The notes: generated by a model from the sequence alone, not told the origin. DNA of 64,000 nt from Cerina litoralis (GCA_022008415.1 JAIRBC010000004.1:1-64000); one strand, 5' to 3'. Positions 52,362 through 62,502 are shown, counted from the first letter of the stretch. Numbers and translations are program-made.

Positions 52362-52991
52362 ATGAAAGTAGCAGTTTTAGATAGTAAAGGAAAAGAAACA
52401 GGGAGAAAGGTAGAGCTTTCGGACGATGTTTTTGGAATAGAGCCCAATAACCACGCGGTTTATTTGGATGTGAAGCAGTATTTGGCACATCAAAGGCAGG
52501 GTACGCACAAATCCAAGGAAAGGGCAGAGATTGCAGGTAGTACAAGAAAAATTAAAAAACAAAAGGGAACTGGAACTGCCCGGGCGGGCAGTATTAAGTC
52601 CCCTATTTTTAAGGGTGGCGGGCGTATTTTTGGGCCAAGACCAAGGGATTATCAGCAAAAATTGAACAAAAACGTTAAGCGGTTGGCAAGGAAATCTGCC
52701 CTGAGTATAAAGAACAAGGAAAAGGCTATTGTTGTGGTCGAGGACTTTAACTTTGAAAGCCCAAAAACAAAGGATTTTATCCAAGTTTTAAGGTCCTTGG
52801 GACTGGAGAATAAAAAATCTCTTTTTGTGTTGGGCGATTCGAATAATAACGTATATTTGTCCTCACGTAATTTAAAGCGTTCCGAGGTCGTAATCAACTC
52901 AGAATTAAGCACTTACAAAATTTTAAACAACAATAATATTGTGTTGTTTGAGGGGGCTTTGGCCGGAATTGAATCGAACTTAACAAAATAA
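52362..52991 (+). CDS. rplD: ribosomal protein L4
   Basis: 209 residues from the ATG at 52362 (MKVAVLDSKGKETGRKVELS); the frame to 52335 adds nine unsupported residues. KQKGTGTARAGSIKSPIFKG, GGGRIFGPRPRDYQQKLNKN and the C-terminal globular part are normal. In E. coli L4 autoregulates the S10 operon; the spacer before it (52280-52361) has no heptamer array and could hold such a site. Confidence 0.97.
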   Translation: MKVAVLDSKGKETGRKVELSDDVFGIEPNNHAVYLDVKQYLAHQRQGTHKSKERAEIAGSTRKIKKQKGTGTARAGSIKSPIFKGGGRIFGPRPRDYQQKLNKNVKRLARKSALSIKNKEKAIVVVEDFNFESPKTKDFIQVLRSLGLENKKSLFVLGDSNNNVYLSSRNLKRSEVVINSELSTYKILNNNNIVLFEGALAGIESNLTK

Positions 52992-52998
52992 GAAGACC

Positions 52999-53289
52999 AT
53001 GAGTGTGTTGATAAAGCCAATTATTACGGAAAAAATGACCGCGGATAGCGAGTTGCACAATCGATATGGTTTTGTTGTAGATCCCAGGGCGAACAAATTG
53101 CAAATCAAGGATGCCATTGAGGCTGCCTATGGGGTTTCCGTGAAGAAGGTAAGGACCATGAACTATGGCCCTACACGTAAATCGCGCTATACTAAGACCG
53201 GTGTTCAGCACGGTAAGACAAACGCTTATAAAAAAGCGATCGTCGATATAGCGGATGGGGATACAATTGATTTTTACAGTAATCTATAA
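52999..53289 (+). CDS. rplW: ribosomal protein L23
   Basis: 96 residues. Exit-tunnel protein that docks SRP and trigger factor. VLIKPIITEKMTADSELHNR, VDPRANKLQIKDAIEAAYGV and VKKVRTMNYGPTRKSRYTKT are typical. It starts 7 nt after rplD. Confidence 0.97.
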   Translation: MSVLIKPIITEKMTADSELHNRYGFVVDPRANKLQIKDAIEAAYGVSVKKVRTMNYGPTRKSRYTKTGVQHGKTNAYKKAIVDIADGDTIDFYSNL

Positions 53290-53377
53290 AAGTGATTTAC
53301 GAAAGGAGGTCTGCGATTTAAAATTTGAAACCAGTGGTTGGAACCTTAAGTCGTACCTCTAAAATCTATAATAGAAA

Positions 53378-54199
53378 ATGTCAGTAAGAAAATTAAAACC
53401 AATCACTCCTGGACAGCGTTTTAGGGTAGTAAACGGGTTTGACGCCATTACTACCGATAAGCCGGAGAAAAGCTTGCTTGCTCCGTTAAAAAAGTCGGGA
53501 GGTAGAAACAGTCAAGGAAAAATGACCATTCGCCAAAAAGGTGGTGGCCATAAAAGAAGGTATCGGGTTATCGATTTTAAAAGGGACAAACAGGAAACTG
53601 CAACCGTAAAATCCATTCAGTACGATCCAAACAGGACGGCATTCATTGCCTTGGTGGAATACACCGATGGTGAAAAGAGGTATATCATAGCCCAGAACGG
53701 GCTTCAGGTAGATCAACAAATCGTAGCCGGGGCAGCCGCTGCTCCAGAGATAGGGAATGCCTTGCCGTTGGCCGAGATTCCTTTGGGGACCGTAATATCT
53801 TGTATTGAATTGCGTCCTGGACAAGGGGCTATACTGGCGAGAAGTGCCGGAACATTTGCCCAATTGATGGCAAAAGAAGGCAAATATGTGACTATTAAAT
53901 TGCCATCGGGCGAAACCCGTTTGATATTGTCCAATTGTTTGGCGACCATTGGTGCCGTATCCAATTCGGATCATCAGTTGATCGTTTCCGGAAAGGCCGG
54001 TAGAAGTAGGTGGCTGGGCAGACGACCAAGAACAAGGCCTGTTGCCATGAACCCAGTCGATCACCCAATGGGAGGTGGAGAAGGTAGAGCCTCAGGTGGC
54101 CATCCAAGATCTAGGAATGGAATACCTGCCAAAGGATATAGGACCCGTTCCAAAACCAAGGCCACCAATAGATATATACTAGAACGTAGAAAGAAATAA
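53378..54199 (+). CDS. rplB: ribosomal protein L2
   Basis: 273 residues. Peptidyl-transferase-centre-associated protein. [40 protein letters not shown] and [20 protein letters not shown] are conserved; the His of the VDHP motif is retained, the next His of the E. coli HPHGGGEG motif is Met. The spacer before it (53290-53377) has only a weak inverted pair (GATTT/AAATC with AGGAGGT/ACCTCT). Confidence 0.98.
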   Translation: MSVRKLKPITPGQRFRVVNGFDAITTDKPEKSLLAPLKKSGGRNSQGKMTIRQKGGGHKRRYRVIDFKRDKQETATVKSIQYDPNRTAFIALVEYTDGEKRYIIAQNGLQVDQQIVAGAAAAPEIGNALPLAEIPLGTVISCIELRPGQGAILARSAGTFAQLMAKEGKYVTIKLPSGETRLILSNCLATIGAVSNSDHQLIVSGKAGRSRWLGRRPRTRPVAMNPVDHPMGGGEGRASGGHPRSRNGIPAKGYRTRSKTKATNRYILERRKK

Positions 54200-54213
54200 A
54201 AAACTAGAAAGCA

Positions 54214-54492
54214 ATGGCACGTTCATTAAAAAAAGGACCTTACGTTCACTATAGCTTGGATAAGAAAATCCAGCAAAACGTAGCAACCGGCAAAAAGTCT
54301 GTTATAAAGACTTGGTCCAGGGCTTCAATGATAACACCGGATTTTGTGGGTCAGACCGTAGCGGTTCACAATGGGAAACAATTTGTTCCCGTATACGTGA
54401 CAGAAAACATGGTGGGACACAAATTAGGGGAATTTTCACCTACTCGATCTTTTAGGGGTCATTCGGGTGCAAAGAATAAAGGTAAAAAGTAA
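54214..54492 (+). CDS. rpsS: ribosomal protein S19
   Basis: 92 residues. Small-subunit head protein. [40 protein letters not shown] and [16 protein letters not shown] are present. Fifteen nt behind rplB. Confidence 0.97.
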   Translation: MARSLKKGPYVHYSLDKKIQQNVATGKKSVIKTWSRASMITPDFVGQTVAVHNGKQFVPVYVTENMVGHKLGEFSPTRSFRGHSGAKNKGKK

Positions 54493-54495
54493 GCT

Positions 54496-54903
54496 ATGGG
54501 AGTTCGAAAAAGACAAATGGCCGAAAGAATCAAGGCAGAAAGGAAAGAAGTAGCGTTCGCTAAACTGAACAATTGTCCTACTTCACCGAGAAAGATGCGA
54601 CTTGTGGCAGATTTGGTTAGGGGTGTTAAAGTGGAGAAGGCACTGGCCATATTGAGATTTAGCCAAAAGGAGGCGTCTAGAAAAATGGAAAAGCTTTTGC
54701 TTTCCGCGATTGCCAACTGGCAAGCCAAGAATGAAGACGCAGATGTCGAGGGAGCCGATCTGTTTGTGAAGGAGATTCGTGTAGATGGTGGTGCAATGTT
54801 AAAAAGACTTAGACCTGCACCCCAAGGAAGGGCACATAGAATTAGAAAAAGATCCAACCATGTAACACTGGTTTTGGAAGCTAACAATAACACGCAAAGC
54901 TAG
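54496..54903 (+). CDS. rplV: ribosomal protein L22
   Basis: 135 residues. Lines the exit tunnel. An N-terminal extension ([20 protein letters not shown]) precedes the core [36 protein letters not shown] and the loop [20 protein letters not shown]. The start lies 3 nt after rpsS, so coupling is likely. Confidence 0.96.
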   Translation: MGVRKRQMAERIKAERKEVAFAKLNNCPTSPRKMRLVADLVRGVKVEKALAILRFSQKEASRKMEKLLLSAIANWQAKNEDADVEGADLFVKEIRVDGGAMLKRLRPAPQGRAHRIRKRSNHVTLVLEANNNTQS

Positions 54904-54913
54904 AGCATTTAGT

Positions 54914-55642
54914 ATGGGACAGAAAACAAATCCAATCGGAAATCGCCTGGGAATTATTAGGGGATGGGAATCCAACTGGTACGGAGGAAACGACTATGGC
55001 GACAAATTGGCCGAAGACGATAAGATCAGAAAATATGTTCATGCCCGTTTGGCAAAAGCAAGCGTATCTAGGATTATCATTGAACGTACCCTGAAGCTCA
55101 TCACGATTACCATTACCACGGCAAGACCAGGTATTATTATCGGAAAGGGCGGACAAGAAGTCGATAAGCTCAAGGAAGAGCTTAAGAAGATTACGGATAA
55201 AGAGGTACAGATCAATATATTCGAGATCAAAAGGCCAGAATTGGATGCTAACCTTGTCGCTGCAAGCGTTGCCCGCCAGATCGAAAGCAGGATCTCTTTT
55301 AGGAGAGCCATCAAGATGGCCATTACCGCCGCAATGAGAATGAATGCCGAAGGAATTAAAATACAAATTTCAGGTCGTTTAAATGGTGCCGAGATGGCGC
55401 GTTCAGAATCCTATAAGGACGGACGTATACCGCTGTCTACTTTTAGGGCAGACATAGATTATGCCTTGCACGAAGCGCATACCACTTATGGTAGACTGGG
55501 AATCAAGGTATGGATCATGAAGGGCGAGGTTTACGGCAAAAGAGAACTGTCTCCGTTGGTAGGTATGGCCGGCAGCCATGGCCATAGCCAGGGAAAAGGT
55601 GGAAAGAAAGACGGCCCAAGGAAACCCCGTCGTAGAAAGTAA
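54914..55642 (+). CDS. rpsC: ribosomal protein S3
   Basis: 242 residues. mRNA entry-site protein. [20 protein letters not shown], the KH domain [20 protein letters not shown] and [12 protein letters not shown] are present, with the Lys/Arg-rich tail [11 protein letters not shown]. Confidence 0.98.
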   Translation: MGQKTNPIGNRLGIIRGWESNWYGGNDYGDKLAEDDKIRKYVHARLAKASVSRIIIERTLKLITITITTARPGIIIGKGGQEVDKLKEELKKITDKEVQINIFEIKRPELDANLVAASVARQIESRISFRRAIKMAITAAMRMNAEGIKIQISGRLNGAEMARSESYKDGRIPLSTFRADIDYALHEAHTTYGRLGIKVWIMKGEVYGKRELSPLVGMAGSHGHSQGKGGKKDGPRKPRRRK

Positions 55643-55661
55643 TTTTTTAAAGTAAGAGAAA

Positions 55662-56081
55662 ATGTTACAGCCAAAAAGAACCAAGTATCGAAAAATGCAG
55701 AAGGGCCGCATGAAAGGGGTCGCCGGAAGAGGGCACCAACTTTCTAATGGTATGTTTGGTATTAAATCCATGGATTCCAATTTTATAACCTCCCGTCAGA
55801 TAGAGGCAGCACGTATTGCCGCAACAAGGTACATGAAAAGGGAAGGTCAGTTATGGATCAAAATATTCCCGGACAAACCAATCACCAAAAAGCCATTGGA
55901 GGTGCGTATGGGTAAAGGTAAAGGTGCTGTGGAATACTGGGTGGCCGTCGTTAGACCTGGAAGAATCATGTTCGAAGTTGGAGGTGTCACCATGGATATT
56001 GCTAAAGAAGCGCTGCGCTTGGCCGCTCAAAAGTTGCCGGTCAAGACCAAATTTATCGTTGCAAGGGATTATTCAGCTTAA
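55662..56081 (+). CDS. rplP: ribosomal protein L16
   Basis: 139 residues. A-site finger contact protein. [40 protein letters not shown] and [20 protein letters not shown] are conserved. Confidence 0.98.
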   Translation: MLQPKRTKYRKMQKGRMKGVAGRGHQLSNGMFGIKSMDSNFITSRQIEAARIAATRYMKREGQLWIKIFPDKPITKKPLEVRMGKGKGAVEYWVAVVRPGRIMFEVGGVTMDIAKEALRLAAQKLPVKTKFIVARDYSA

Positions 56082-56101
56082 TTTTTAATTGGAGGAAAAC
56101 C

Positions 56102-56293
56102 ATGAAACAATCGGAAATAAAGGAATTATCTACCGAGGCGGTGCGAGAAAAACTTGCCGAAAACAAGAAACAATACGCGGATTTAAAAATGGCGCATTCT
56201 GTTACTCCATTAGAAAATCCACTTCAGATCAGAAAGATCCGGAAAACAGTGGCAAGATTGGCAACAGAATTAACAAAAAGGGAAAACCAATAA
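56102..56293 (+). CDS. rpmC: ribosomal protein L29
   Basis: 63 residues. Exit-site protein: [40 protein letters not shown] and [20 protein letters not shown]. The slightly longer plus-strand frame from 56089 is out of frame. Confidence 0.95.
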   Translation: MKQSEIKELSTEAVREKLAENKKQYADLKMAHSVTPLENPLQIRKIRKTVARLATELTKRENQ

Positions 56294-56306
56294 TCGGTTC
56301 TGCTTT

Positions 56307-56564
56307 ATGGAAAAAAGAAATTTAAGAAAAGAAAGAGTAGGCGTTGTAACCAGCGATAAAATGGAGAAATCGATTGTGGTTTCAGAAGTGAAGCGGGTAA
56401 AACACCCTATGTACGGCAAGTTCGTATTACGGACCAAAAAGTATGTTGCACACGACGAAAAAAACGACTGTAACGTTGGGGATACTGTAAAAATTATGGA
56501 GACCCGTCCATTGAGCAAGACCAAATGTTGGAGGTTAGTTGAAATCATTGAAAGAGCTAAATAA
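56307..56564 (+). CDS. rpsQ: ribosomal protein S17
   Basis: 85 residues. [40 protein letters not shown] and [20 protein letters not shown] are typical of the OB-fold protein. The 13-nt gap after rpmC contains no array. Confidence 0.97.
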   Translation: MEKRNLRKERVGVVTSDKMEKSIVVSEVKRVKHPMYGKFVLRTKKYVAHDEKNDCNVGDTVKIMETRPLSKTKCWRLVEIIERAK

Positions 56565-56566
56565 TT

Positions 56567-56935
56567 ATGTTACAGCAAGAATCTAGATTAAAGGTAGCGG
56601 ACAACACAGGGGCAAAGGAAGTCTTGACCATTCGCGTACTCGGAGGTACAAAAAGAAGGTATGCTTCCATTGGTGACAAGATCGTGGTGACTGTAAAGGA
56701 GGCCACTCCTAACGGAGGCATTAAGAAAGGAGCTGTTTCTACAGCCGTCGTTGTGCGGACAAAGAAAGAGGTTAGAAGGCCGGACGGTTCCTATATCCGA
56801 TTCGATGACAACGCTTGTGTTCTTTTGAACCCTACCGGGGAAATGAGGGGCACACGGGTATTTGGGCCCGTAGCCAGAGAGCTTCGCGACAAGCAATTTA
56901 TGAAGATCGTATCGTTGGCCCCAGAGGTGCTTTAG
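56567..56935 (+). CDS. rplN: ribosomal protein L14
   Basis: 122 residues. [40 protein letters not shown] and [20 protein letters not shown] are the family blocks. It starts 2 nt after rpsQ and is followed by the heptamer spacer. Confidence 0.98.
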   Translation: MLQQESRLKVADNTGAKEVLTIRVLGGTKRRYASIGDKIVVTVKEATPNGGIKKGAVSTAVVVRTKKEVRRPDGSYIRFDDNACVLLNPTGEMRGTRVFGPVARELRDKQFMKIVSLAPEVL

Positions 56936-56962
56936 TTAGTCGTTAGATTTTAGAAGCGAGAC

Positions 56963-57060
56963 TTTAGAAAAGAGAAAATAGAATAGAGACGAAAGAATCA
57001 AGAAACAAGATTTCGGAACACTGAAACTTGAACTTGACACTTGAGCTTGAACTTGAACTT
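56963..57060. repeat. rplN-rplX spacer: seven consecutive AGA heptamers plus CTTGA array
   Basis: TTTAGAA, AAGAGAA, AATAGAA, TAGAGAC, GAAAGAA, TCAAGAA and ACAAGAT (56963-57011) keep AGA at positions 4-6 without a break. The right array (57025-57060) repeats ACTTGA/ACTTGAC/ACTTGAG. TCAAGAAACAAG is near-complementary to the CTTGA words, so a hairpin ends just before rplX. Confidence 0.75.
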
Positions 57061-57067
57061 TAGAAAG

Positions 57068-57379
57068 ATGAAAGTAAGAATTAAAACAGGGGATACCGTT
57101 AGGATCATTGCCGGCGACCACAAAGGTGTCGAAGGCAAGGTGTTGCGTGTAGACCTTGAAAAGAACAAGGCAATTGTAGAGGGCGCCAATTTGGTGTCTA
57201 AACATGAGAAGCCAAGTGCGAGGAACCCCCAAGGTGGTATTCGCAAGAAAGAAGCTCCTATACATATTTCAAATTTGTCCTTGATAGACCGTAAATCCGG
57301 GGAGACAACAAGGGTTGGTTTTGAATATAGGGATGGCAAGAAAGTAAGGTTTTCCAAAAAATCCAATGAAGTAATTTAA
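57068..57379 (+). CDS. rplX: ribosomal protein L24
   Basis: 103 residues from the ATG at 57068; the frame to 57041 reads into the repeat. [40 protein letters not shown] and [20 protein letters not shown] carry the KOW motif. Confidence 0.96.
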   Translation: MKVRIKTGDTVRIIAGDHKGVEGKVLRVDLEKNKAIVEGANLVSKHEKPSARNPQGGIRKKEAPIHISNLSLIDRKSGETTRVGFEYRDGKKVRFSKKSNEVI

Positions 57380-57381
57380 TT

Positions 57382-57933
57382 ATGGCTTACGTTTCAAGAT
57401 TAAAACTAGAATACAAGGAGCGTGTAATAAAATCGCTCACCGAGGAATTTGCGTACAAGAATGTAATGCAGGTGCCCAAGTTGGAGAAAATTGTTGTGAG
57501 CCGTGGAGTAGGTGCCGCCGTTTCCGACAAGAAATTGATCGATCACGCGGTCGACGAACTTACATTCATCACCGGGCAAAAGGCAGTTTCCACCGTTTCC
57601 AAAAAGGATGTTGCCGCCTTTAAATTGCGTAAAGGGATGCCAATTGGTGCCAAAGTTACCTTGCGAGGAGAGAGGATGTACGAATTTATGGATAGATTGG
57701 TTACCTCGGCTTTGCCCCGGGTAAGGGATTTTCAGGGAATTAAGTCGACCGGTTTTGACGGAAGGGGCAATTACAGCCTTGGTATTACGGAACAGATTAT
57801 TTTTCCAGAAATAAATATCGACAAGATCAATAGGATCAATGGGATGGATATTACCTTTGTAACTTCCGCAAGTACCGATAAGGAAGCAAAATCACTATTA
57901 ACCGAATTGGGACTACCCTTTAAAAAGAATTAG
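57382..57933 (+). CDS. rplE: ribosomal protein L5
   Basis: 183 residues. Binds 5S r[63 protein letters not shown] and [20 protein letters not shown]. Starts 2 nt after rplX. Confidence 0.98.
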   Translation: MAYVSRLKLEYKERVIKSLTEEFAYKNVMQVPKLEKIVVSRGVGAAVSDKKLIDHAVDELTFITGQKAVSTVSKKDVAAFKLRKGMPIGAKVTLRGERMYEFMDRLVTSALPRVRDFQGIKSTGFDGRGNYSLGITEQIIFPEINIDKINRINGMDITFVTSASTDKEAKSLLTELGLPFKKN

Positions 57934-57934
57934 T

Positions 57935-58204
57935 ATGGCTAAAGAATCAATGAAGGCCCGGGAAAGAAAACGGGCAAAGACTGTTGCTAAATATGCCGAA
58001 AAGAGAAAAGCCCTAAAAGAGGCGGGAGATTATGAAGCCTTGCAAAAGTTGCCCAGAAATGCTTCCCCCGTACGTATGCACAACAGGTGCAAACTTACCG
58101 GAAGGCCAAGAGGGTATATGAGAACATTTGGGATTTCTAGGGTGATGTTCCGCGAGATGGCGAACAATGGCCTAATCCCCGGGGTGAAGAAGGCGAGTTG
58201 GTAA
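57935..58204 (+). CDS. rpsN: ribosomal protein S14, zinc-free type
   Basis: 89 residues. [20 protein letters not shown] and [20 protein letters not shown] with [20 protein letters not shown] are present. Only one Cys remains, so the zinc ribbon of the C+ type is absent; this is the usual zinc-independent 89-residue form. Starts 1 nt after rplE. Confidence 0.97.
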   Translation: MAKESMKARERKRAKTVAKYAEKRKALKEAGDYEALQKLPRNASPVRMHNRCKLTGRPRGYMRTFGISRVMFREMANNGLIPGVKKASW

Positions 58205-58222
58205 TAAAGGAATACGATTTGC

Positions 58223-58268
58223 GATTTTAGAGGTTGGATCTTAAATTCAATATCCGACAACTAAAATC
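58223..58268. repeat. rpsN-rpsH spacer: 17-nt near-perfect inverted repeat
   Basis: GATTTTAGAGGTTGGAT (58223-58239) and ATCCGACAACTAAAATC (58252-58268) pair with 14 Watson-Crick pairs, one G-U and two mismatches around a 12-nt loop. It lies 72 nt before the rpsH start. Confidence 0.75.
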
Positions 58269-58340
58269 CGACCACTATAAAAATTAACTGGTTTCAGGTT
58301 TAACTCTTTTGTTAAAAACCGTTGCCGCAAATCAATAAAT

Positions 58341-58739
58341 ATGGTTACAGATCCAATCGCGGATTATTTGACGAGAATTAGGAACGCCAGCCTTGCAGGT
58401 CATAGGGTGGTCGAAATTCCTGCTTCCAATTTAAAAAGGGAAATAACCAAAATATTGTTCGATCAGGGCTATATTTTGAGTTATAAGTTTGAAGAAAATT
58501 CCACCCAGGGCATTGTCAAAATTGCTTTGAAATACGATAGGTTTTCCAAAGAGCCCATCATCAAAAAATTAAAACGTATAAGCAAGCCTGGTCTTCGTAA
58601 ATATGTAAATTCCAACGAACTGCCTAGGGTGTTAAACGGATTGGGTATCGCTATAATATCCACCTCCCACGGTGTGATGACCAGTAAGCAGGCCAAGTTG
58701 GAAAAAGTGGGTGGCGAGGTTTTGTGTTACGTTTATTAA
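58341..58739 (+). CDS. rpsH: ribosomal protein S8
   Basis: 132 residues. Central-domain 16S binder and autoregulator of the spc operon in E. coli. [40 protein letters not shown] and [20 protein letters not shown] are present. The hairpin upstream is a candidate control element. Confidence 0.98.
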   Translation: MVTDPIADYLTRIRNASLAGHRVVEIPASNLKREITKILFDQGYILSYKFEENSTQGIVKIALKYDRFSKEPIIKKLKRISKPGLRKYVNSNELPRVLNGLGIAIISTSHGVMTSKQAKLEKVGGEVLCYVY

Positions 58740-58750
58740 TAAGGTAAAAA

Positions 58751-58844
58751 GTATTAGGTACAGCGTATTAAGTAAGTACTGTTTTTTGTTAAACCGTACA
58801 TCGATATCTATTAGGTGCCAAACACTAAATACTAAATACTAAAG
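58751..58844. repeat. rpsH-rplF spacer: GTA heptamers and ACTAAAT heptamers
   Basis: GTATTAG, GTACAGC, GTATTAA and GTAAGTA (58751-58778) keep GTA at positions 1-3; ACTAAAT, ACTAAAT, ACT(AAAG) occupy 58824-58844. AGTA-type and TACT-type words are complementary, again ending 3 nt before the ATG. Confidence 0.75.
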
Positions 58845-58847
58845 AAA

Positions 58848-59390
58848 ATGTCTAGAATAGGTAATAATCCAATAGCGATTCCAGAAGGAGTGACCGTTGA
58901 GGTAAAGGATAATTGGATTACCGTAAAAGGTAAGCTAGGAGAACTGACCCAGGAATATTCCGGAGCGAAAGTAGAAGTAAAGGACGGAATGGTTTATGTT
59001 ACGCGTCCGTCAGATTCCAAAGAGCACAAGGCAAGACATGGTCTGTACAGGTCCTTGATCGTGAATATGGTTCACGGTGTCTCAAAGGGTTGGACCAAAG
59101 AGCTGGAATTGGTAGGGGTAGGATATAGGGCGAGCCATCAAGGTCAGAAATTGGACCTTGCTTTGGGGTTTTCCCACAACATCATCATAGACCTTGCCCC
59201 GGAAATAAAGTTGGAAACTGTTTCCGAGAAAGGAAAGAATCCAATCGTCAAACTTACTTCCTTCGACAAACAATTGGTGGGCCAGGTTGCTGCCAAGATC
59301 AGGGCTTTCCGTAAACCGGAACCTTACAAAGGGAAAGGAATTAAGTTTGTGGGTGAAGTATTGAGAAGAAAAGCAGGTAAATCAGCTTAA
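58848..59390 (+). CDS. rplF: ribosomal protein L6
   Basis: 180 residues. [40 protein letters not shown] and [20 protein letters not shown] are family blocks. Confidence 0.98.
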   Translation: MSRIGNNPIAIPEGVTVEVKDNWITVKGKLGELTQEYSGAKVEVKDGMVYVTRPSDSKEHKARHGLYRSLIVNMVHGVSKGWTKELELVGVGYRASHQGQKLDLALGFSHNIIIDLAPEIKLETVSEKGKNPIVKLTSFDKQLVGQVAAKIRAFRKPEPYKGKGIKFVGEVLRRKAGKSA

Positions 59391-59401
59391 TAATTAGGAA
59401 T

Positions 59402-59758
59402 ATGGGATTATCAACGTCTGAGAGAAGACTAAGGATCAGAAGAAGAATTAGAAAGGTTTCCTTCGGAACCGCAACGAAACCAAGATTGTCTGTCTTTAGG
59501 AGCAATAAGGAGATTTATGCACAATTGATAGACGATAATAAAGGGGTCAGTCTGGCTGCTGCTTCGTCTAGGGATAAAGAACTTGCTAAGGCAAAAGGCA
59601 CAAAGAGCGAAATTGCCAATCTTGTAGGCAAGGCAATCGCTGAAAAGGGTAAAAAAATAGGTATTGAGACCGTTGCCTTTGACAGGGGTGGTTGTTTGTA
59701 TCACGGAAGGGTAAAATCATTGGCCGAAGGTGCCAGGGAAGCCGGACTTAAATTCTAA
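59402..59758 (+). CDS. rplR: ribosomal protein L18
   Basis: 118 residues. [40 protein letters not shown] and [20 protein letters not shown], the 5S rRNA binder. Confidence 0.97.
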   Translation: MGLSTSERRLRIRRRIRKVSFGTATKPRLSVFRSNKEIYAQLIDDNKGVSLAAASSRDKELAKAKGTKSEIANLVGKAIAEKGKKIGIETVAFDRGGCLYHGRVKSLAEGAREAGLKF

Positions 59759-59764
59759 ATAAAT

Positions 59765-60289
59765 ATGTACCAGAACTATAAAAATGTAGAGACCGTTAAG
59801 CCAGGAGGTTTAGAATTAAAGGACCGTTTGGTCGGTGTTCAAAGAGTTACCAAAGTAACCAAAGGGGGCAGGGCATTTGGCTTTTCGGCTATTGTTGTTG
59901 TGGGCGATGAAAACGGTGTTGTTGGCCAAGGCCTTGGAAAATCCAAGGAAGTAGCTACCGCCATCGCAAAGGCAATAGAGGACGCAAAGAAGAATTTGAT
60001 TAGGATTCCATTGAACAAAGGTACTTTGCCTCACGAACAAAAAGGCAAATTTGGTGGAGCAAGGGTGTATATCCAGCCAGCATCCCACGGTACGGGAGTT
60101 ATTGCAGGTGGTGCCGTAAGGGCGGTACTTGAGTCTGTCGGGGTACAGGACGTACTTTCTAAATCCCAAGGCTCCTCTAACCCTCACAATGTGGTAAAGG
60201 CTACGTTCGATGCGCTTTTACAGCTAAGGGATGCCAAGACAGTAGCAAACCAGAGAGGGGTTTCTTTGGAAAAAGTTTTTAAAGGATAA
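59765..60289 (+). CDS. rpsE: ribosomal protein S5
   Basis: 174 residues. [20 protein letters not shown], the [20 protein letters not shown] dsRBD and [20 protein letters not shown] are normal. Starts 6 nt after rplR. Confidence 0.98.
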   Translation: MYQNYKNVETVKPGGLELKDRLVGVQRVTKVTKGGRAFGFSAIVVVGDENGVVGQGLGKSKEVATAIAKAIEDAKKNLIRIPLNKGTLPHEQKGKFGGARVYIQPASHGTGVIAGGAVRAVLESVGVQDVLSKSQGSSNPHNVVKATFDALLQLRDAKTVANQRGVSLEKVFKG

Positions 60290-60295
60290 ATATAC

Positions 60296-60413
60296 AGTAC
60301 GGAGTATCTAGTATAAAGTACATAGTATCCCCCCGAGTTGCATTTTGGTACTTGGGTCGTTGTAGCAAGCCGGATGCAAATACTTAATACTAATTACTTA
60401 ATACTCAATACGA
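60296..60413. repeat. rpsE-rpmD spacer: 5 AGTANNN + 5 NNTACNN heptamers, inverted
   Basis: AGTACGG, AGTATCT, AGTATAA, AGTACAT and AGTATCC (60296-60330) are opposed by AATACTT, AATACTA, ATTACTT, AATACTC and AATACGA (60379-60413). Both arrays are exactly 35 nt. The reverse complement of AGTAT is ATACT, so the arrays can pair over their length. The second array ends 6 nt before rpmD. Confidence 0.85.
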
Positions 60414-60419
60414 AACAAC

Positions 60420-60599
60420 ATGTCAAAGATCAAAGTAACACAGGTAAGGAGCAGCATAAAAAGGCCCCAGAATCAGAAGAGGACCTTGGAGGCACTTGGC
60501 CTTAAGAAAATTAATCAAGTAGTGGTGCACGAAAACACGCCCAATATACTTGGTATGATAGGTAAAGTCCAACATTTGGTTTCTGTACAAGAGGCCTAA
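60420..60599 (+). CDS. rpmD: ribosomal protein L30
   Basis: 59 residues from the ATG at 60420: [40 protein letters not shown] and [18 protein letters not shown]. The small size explains why it can be missed by length cutoffs. Confidence 0.96.
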   Translation: MSKIKVTQVRSSIKRPQNQKRTLEALGLKKINQVVVHENTPNILGMIGKVQHLVSVQEA

Positions 60600-60614
60600 T
60601 ATAACAACGACGAA

Positions 60615-61067
60615 ATGAATTTAAGTAATTTAAAGCCAGCAGCAGGTTCTGTTCATAAGGAAGGAAAAACGGTAGGTAGGGGACAAGGTTCTGGTAAAGG
60701 TGGCACCGCGACTAGGGGTCATAAAGGTGCTAAATCCAGATCAGGATATTCCAAGAAAATCGGTTTTGAAGGAGGACAGATGCCATTGCAAAGAAGGGTC
60801 CCAAAATTTGGTTTTACCAATATCAATAGAAAAGAATACCAAGGCATCAATTTGTCCAAATTACAAGAATTGGTGGATAGAGGTATTGCCAAGGACGCCA
60901 TAACGTTGGATCTTCTGGTAGAGAATGGGTTGGCCCATAAAAACGATTTAGTGAAAATTTTGGGAGGTGGCGAATTAAAGGCGGCCCTTAAGATTACTGT
61001 ACATAAATTTAGTGCAACTGCCATTAAGGCCATTGAGGCTGCCGGAGGTGAGGCAATAAGTTTGTAA
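60615..61067 (+). CDS. rplO: ribosomal protein L15
   Basis: 150 residues. NLSNLKPAAGSVHKEGKTVG, RGQGSGKGGTATRGHKGAKS and GGQMPLQRRVPKFGFTNINR are present. Starts 15 nt after rpmD. Confidence 0.98.
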   Translation: MNLSNLKPAAGSVHKEGKTVGRGQGSGKGGTATRGHKGAKSRSGYSKKIGFEGGQMPLQRRVPKFGFTNINRKEYQGINLSKLQELVDRGIAKDAITLDLLVENGLAHKNDLVKILGGGELKAALKITVHKFSATAIKAIEAAGGEAISL

Positions 61068-61083
61068 GGATAATAGAGGCACT

Positions 61084-62427
61084 ATGAAGAATTTTTTTGA
61101 GACATTATCCAATATATGGAAAATAGATGAACTAAGGGGAAGGATCATTATAACCCTTGGATTGCTTTTGGTTTATCGATTTGGTGCTCAAATAGCGCTT
61201 CCCGGTATTGATACCGGTCAGTTAGAGGAATTGGCCTCCAATACCAATAGTGGTATTCTAGGTCTGTTGAACGCATTTACAGGTGGGGCGTTGGCCAAGG
61301 CTTCCGTTTTTGCCCTGGGTATTATGCCCTATATTTCGGCCTCTATCGTTGTGCAACTAATGGGTATCGCAATTCCATATCTTCAGAAATTACAGAAGGA
61401 AGGGGAGAGCGGTAGAAAGACCATCAACCAGATCACAAGATGGCTTACCATTGGCATCTGTATCGTACAGGCGCCTGCATACCTTTATAGTCTTGGAGCT
61501 CTCGGTGTTCCCGACAGTGCCTTTTTATTGGGCAAGGGCTTGGATTTTGTAGTTCCATCGGTTATTATTTTGGTGACGGGAACGGTATTTGCCATGTGGT
61601 TGGGAGAGAAAATCACTGATAAGGGAATTGGAAACGGAATATCCCTTTTAATTATGATCGGGATTATTGCCCGGATGCCGATGTCGTTTGTACAGGAATT
61701 TATTTCTAGGACAACCAATAATAACGGGGGTCTTATGTTCATGTTGATCGAGGTTATAGTTTGGTTCGTCGTAATCCTGTTCTGTGTGTTATTGGTGATG
61801 GCAACGAGGCAGATTCCGGTACAGTACGCCAGGAGGACCGCATCTGGTGGCTATGAGAAAAACATCATGGGATCGAGGCAATATATTCCCCTAAAGCTCA
61901 ATGCTTCCGGGGTTATGCCAATTATATTTGCGCAGGCAATAATGTTCGTTCCAGGATTACTGGGAAGAACCTTTAACAATACGGCCGTAGGCCAATGGAT
62001 GGAAGTACAGTTCCAGGACATGTTTGGCTTGGCCTATAATATATTGTTTGGCGTACTGATCATTATATTTACCTATTTCTATACGGCCATCACGGTCCCT
62101 ACCAATAAAATGGCAGATGACCTAAAGCGGAGCGGTGGGTTTATACCGGGTATTCGTCCTGGAAAGGATACCGGGGATTATCTGGATAAGGTCATGTCAA
62201 TGATTACCTTGCCAGGGTCCATATTTTTGGCACTTTTGGCTATATTTCCAGCTATTGTGATCAAGTTGATGGATGTGCAGCCAGGTTGGGCATTGTTCTA
62301 CGGAGGCACGTCTCTTTTAATTATGGTAGGAGTTGCGATGGATACCGTACAACAAGTGAACTCCTATTTGTTGAACCGTCATTACGACGGATTGATGAAG
62401 ACCGGCAAAAATAGAAAAGTAGCATAG
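61084..62427 (+). CDS. secY: preprotein translocase subunit SecY
   Basis: 447 residues with ten membrane helices. Channel of the Sec translocon, inner membrane. KIDELRGRIIITLGLLLVYR, FALGIMPYISASIVVQLMGI, the plug-proximal TTGG-type loops and GGFIPGIRPGKDTGDYLDKV, DGLMKTGKNRKVA end. Follows rplO by 16 nt. Confidence 0.98.
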   Translation: MKNFFETLSNIWKIDELRGRIIITLGLLLVYRFGAQIALPGIDTGQLEELASNTNSGILGLLNAFTGGALAKASVFALGIMPYISASIVVQLMGIAIPYLQKLQKEGESGRKTINQITRWLTIGICIVQAPAYLYSLGALGVPDSAFLLGKGLDFVVPSVIILVTGTVFAMWLGEKITDKGIGNGISLLIMIGIIARMPMSFVQEFISRTTNNNGGLMFMLIEVIVWFVVILFCVLLVMATRQIPVQYARRTASGGYEKNIMGSRQYIPLKLNASGVMPIIFAQAIMFVPGLLGRTFNNTAVGQWMEVQFQDMFGLAYNILFGVLIIIFTYFYTAITVPTNKMADDLKRSGGFIPGIRPGKDTGDYLDKVMSMITLPGSIFLALLAIFPAIVIKLMDVQPGWALFYGGTSLLIMVGVAMDTVQQVNSYLLNRHYDGLMKTGKNRKVA

Positions 62428-62432
62428 AATTC

Positions 62433-62502
62433 GTTGCTTGTTGTAGGTGTACAGTTAAATTTAAAATATTGCGGTGAGACCAACAACGAACAACAAACAA
62501 CC
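62433..62502. repeat. secY-infA spacer: GTTG and CAAC heptamers, inverted
   Basis: GTTGCTT and GTTGTAG (62433-62446) oppose CAACAAC, GAACAAC and AAACAAC (62481-62501). The first array's CAACAAG-type complement matches the second; the latter ends 9 nt before infA. Confidence 0.75.
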
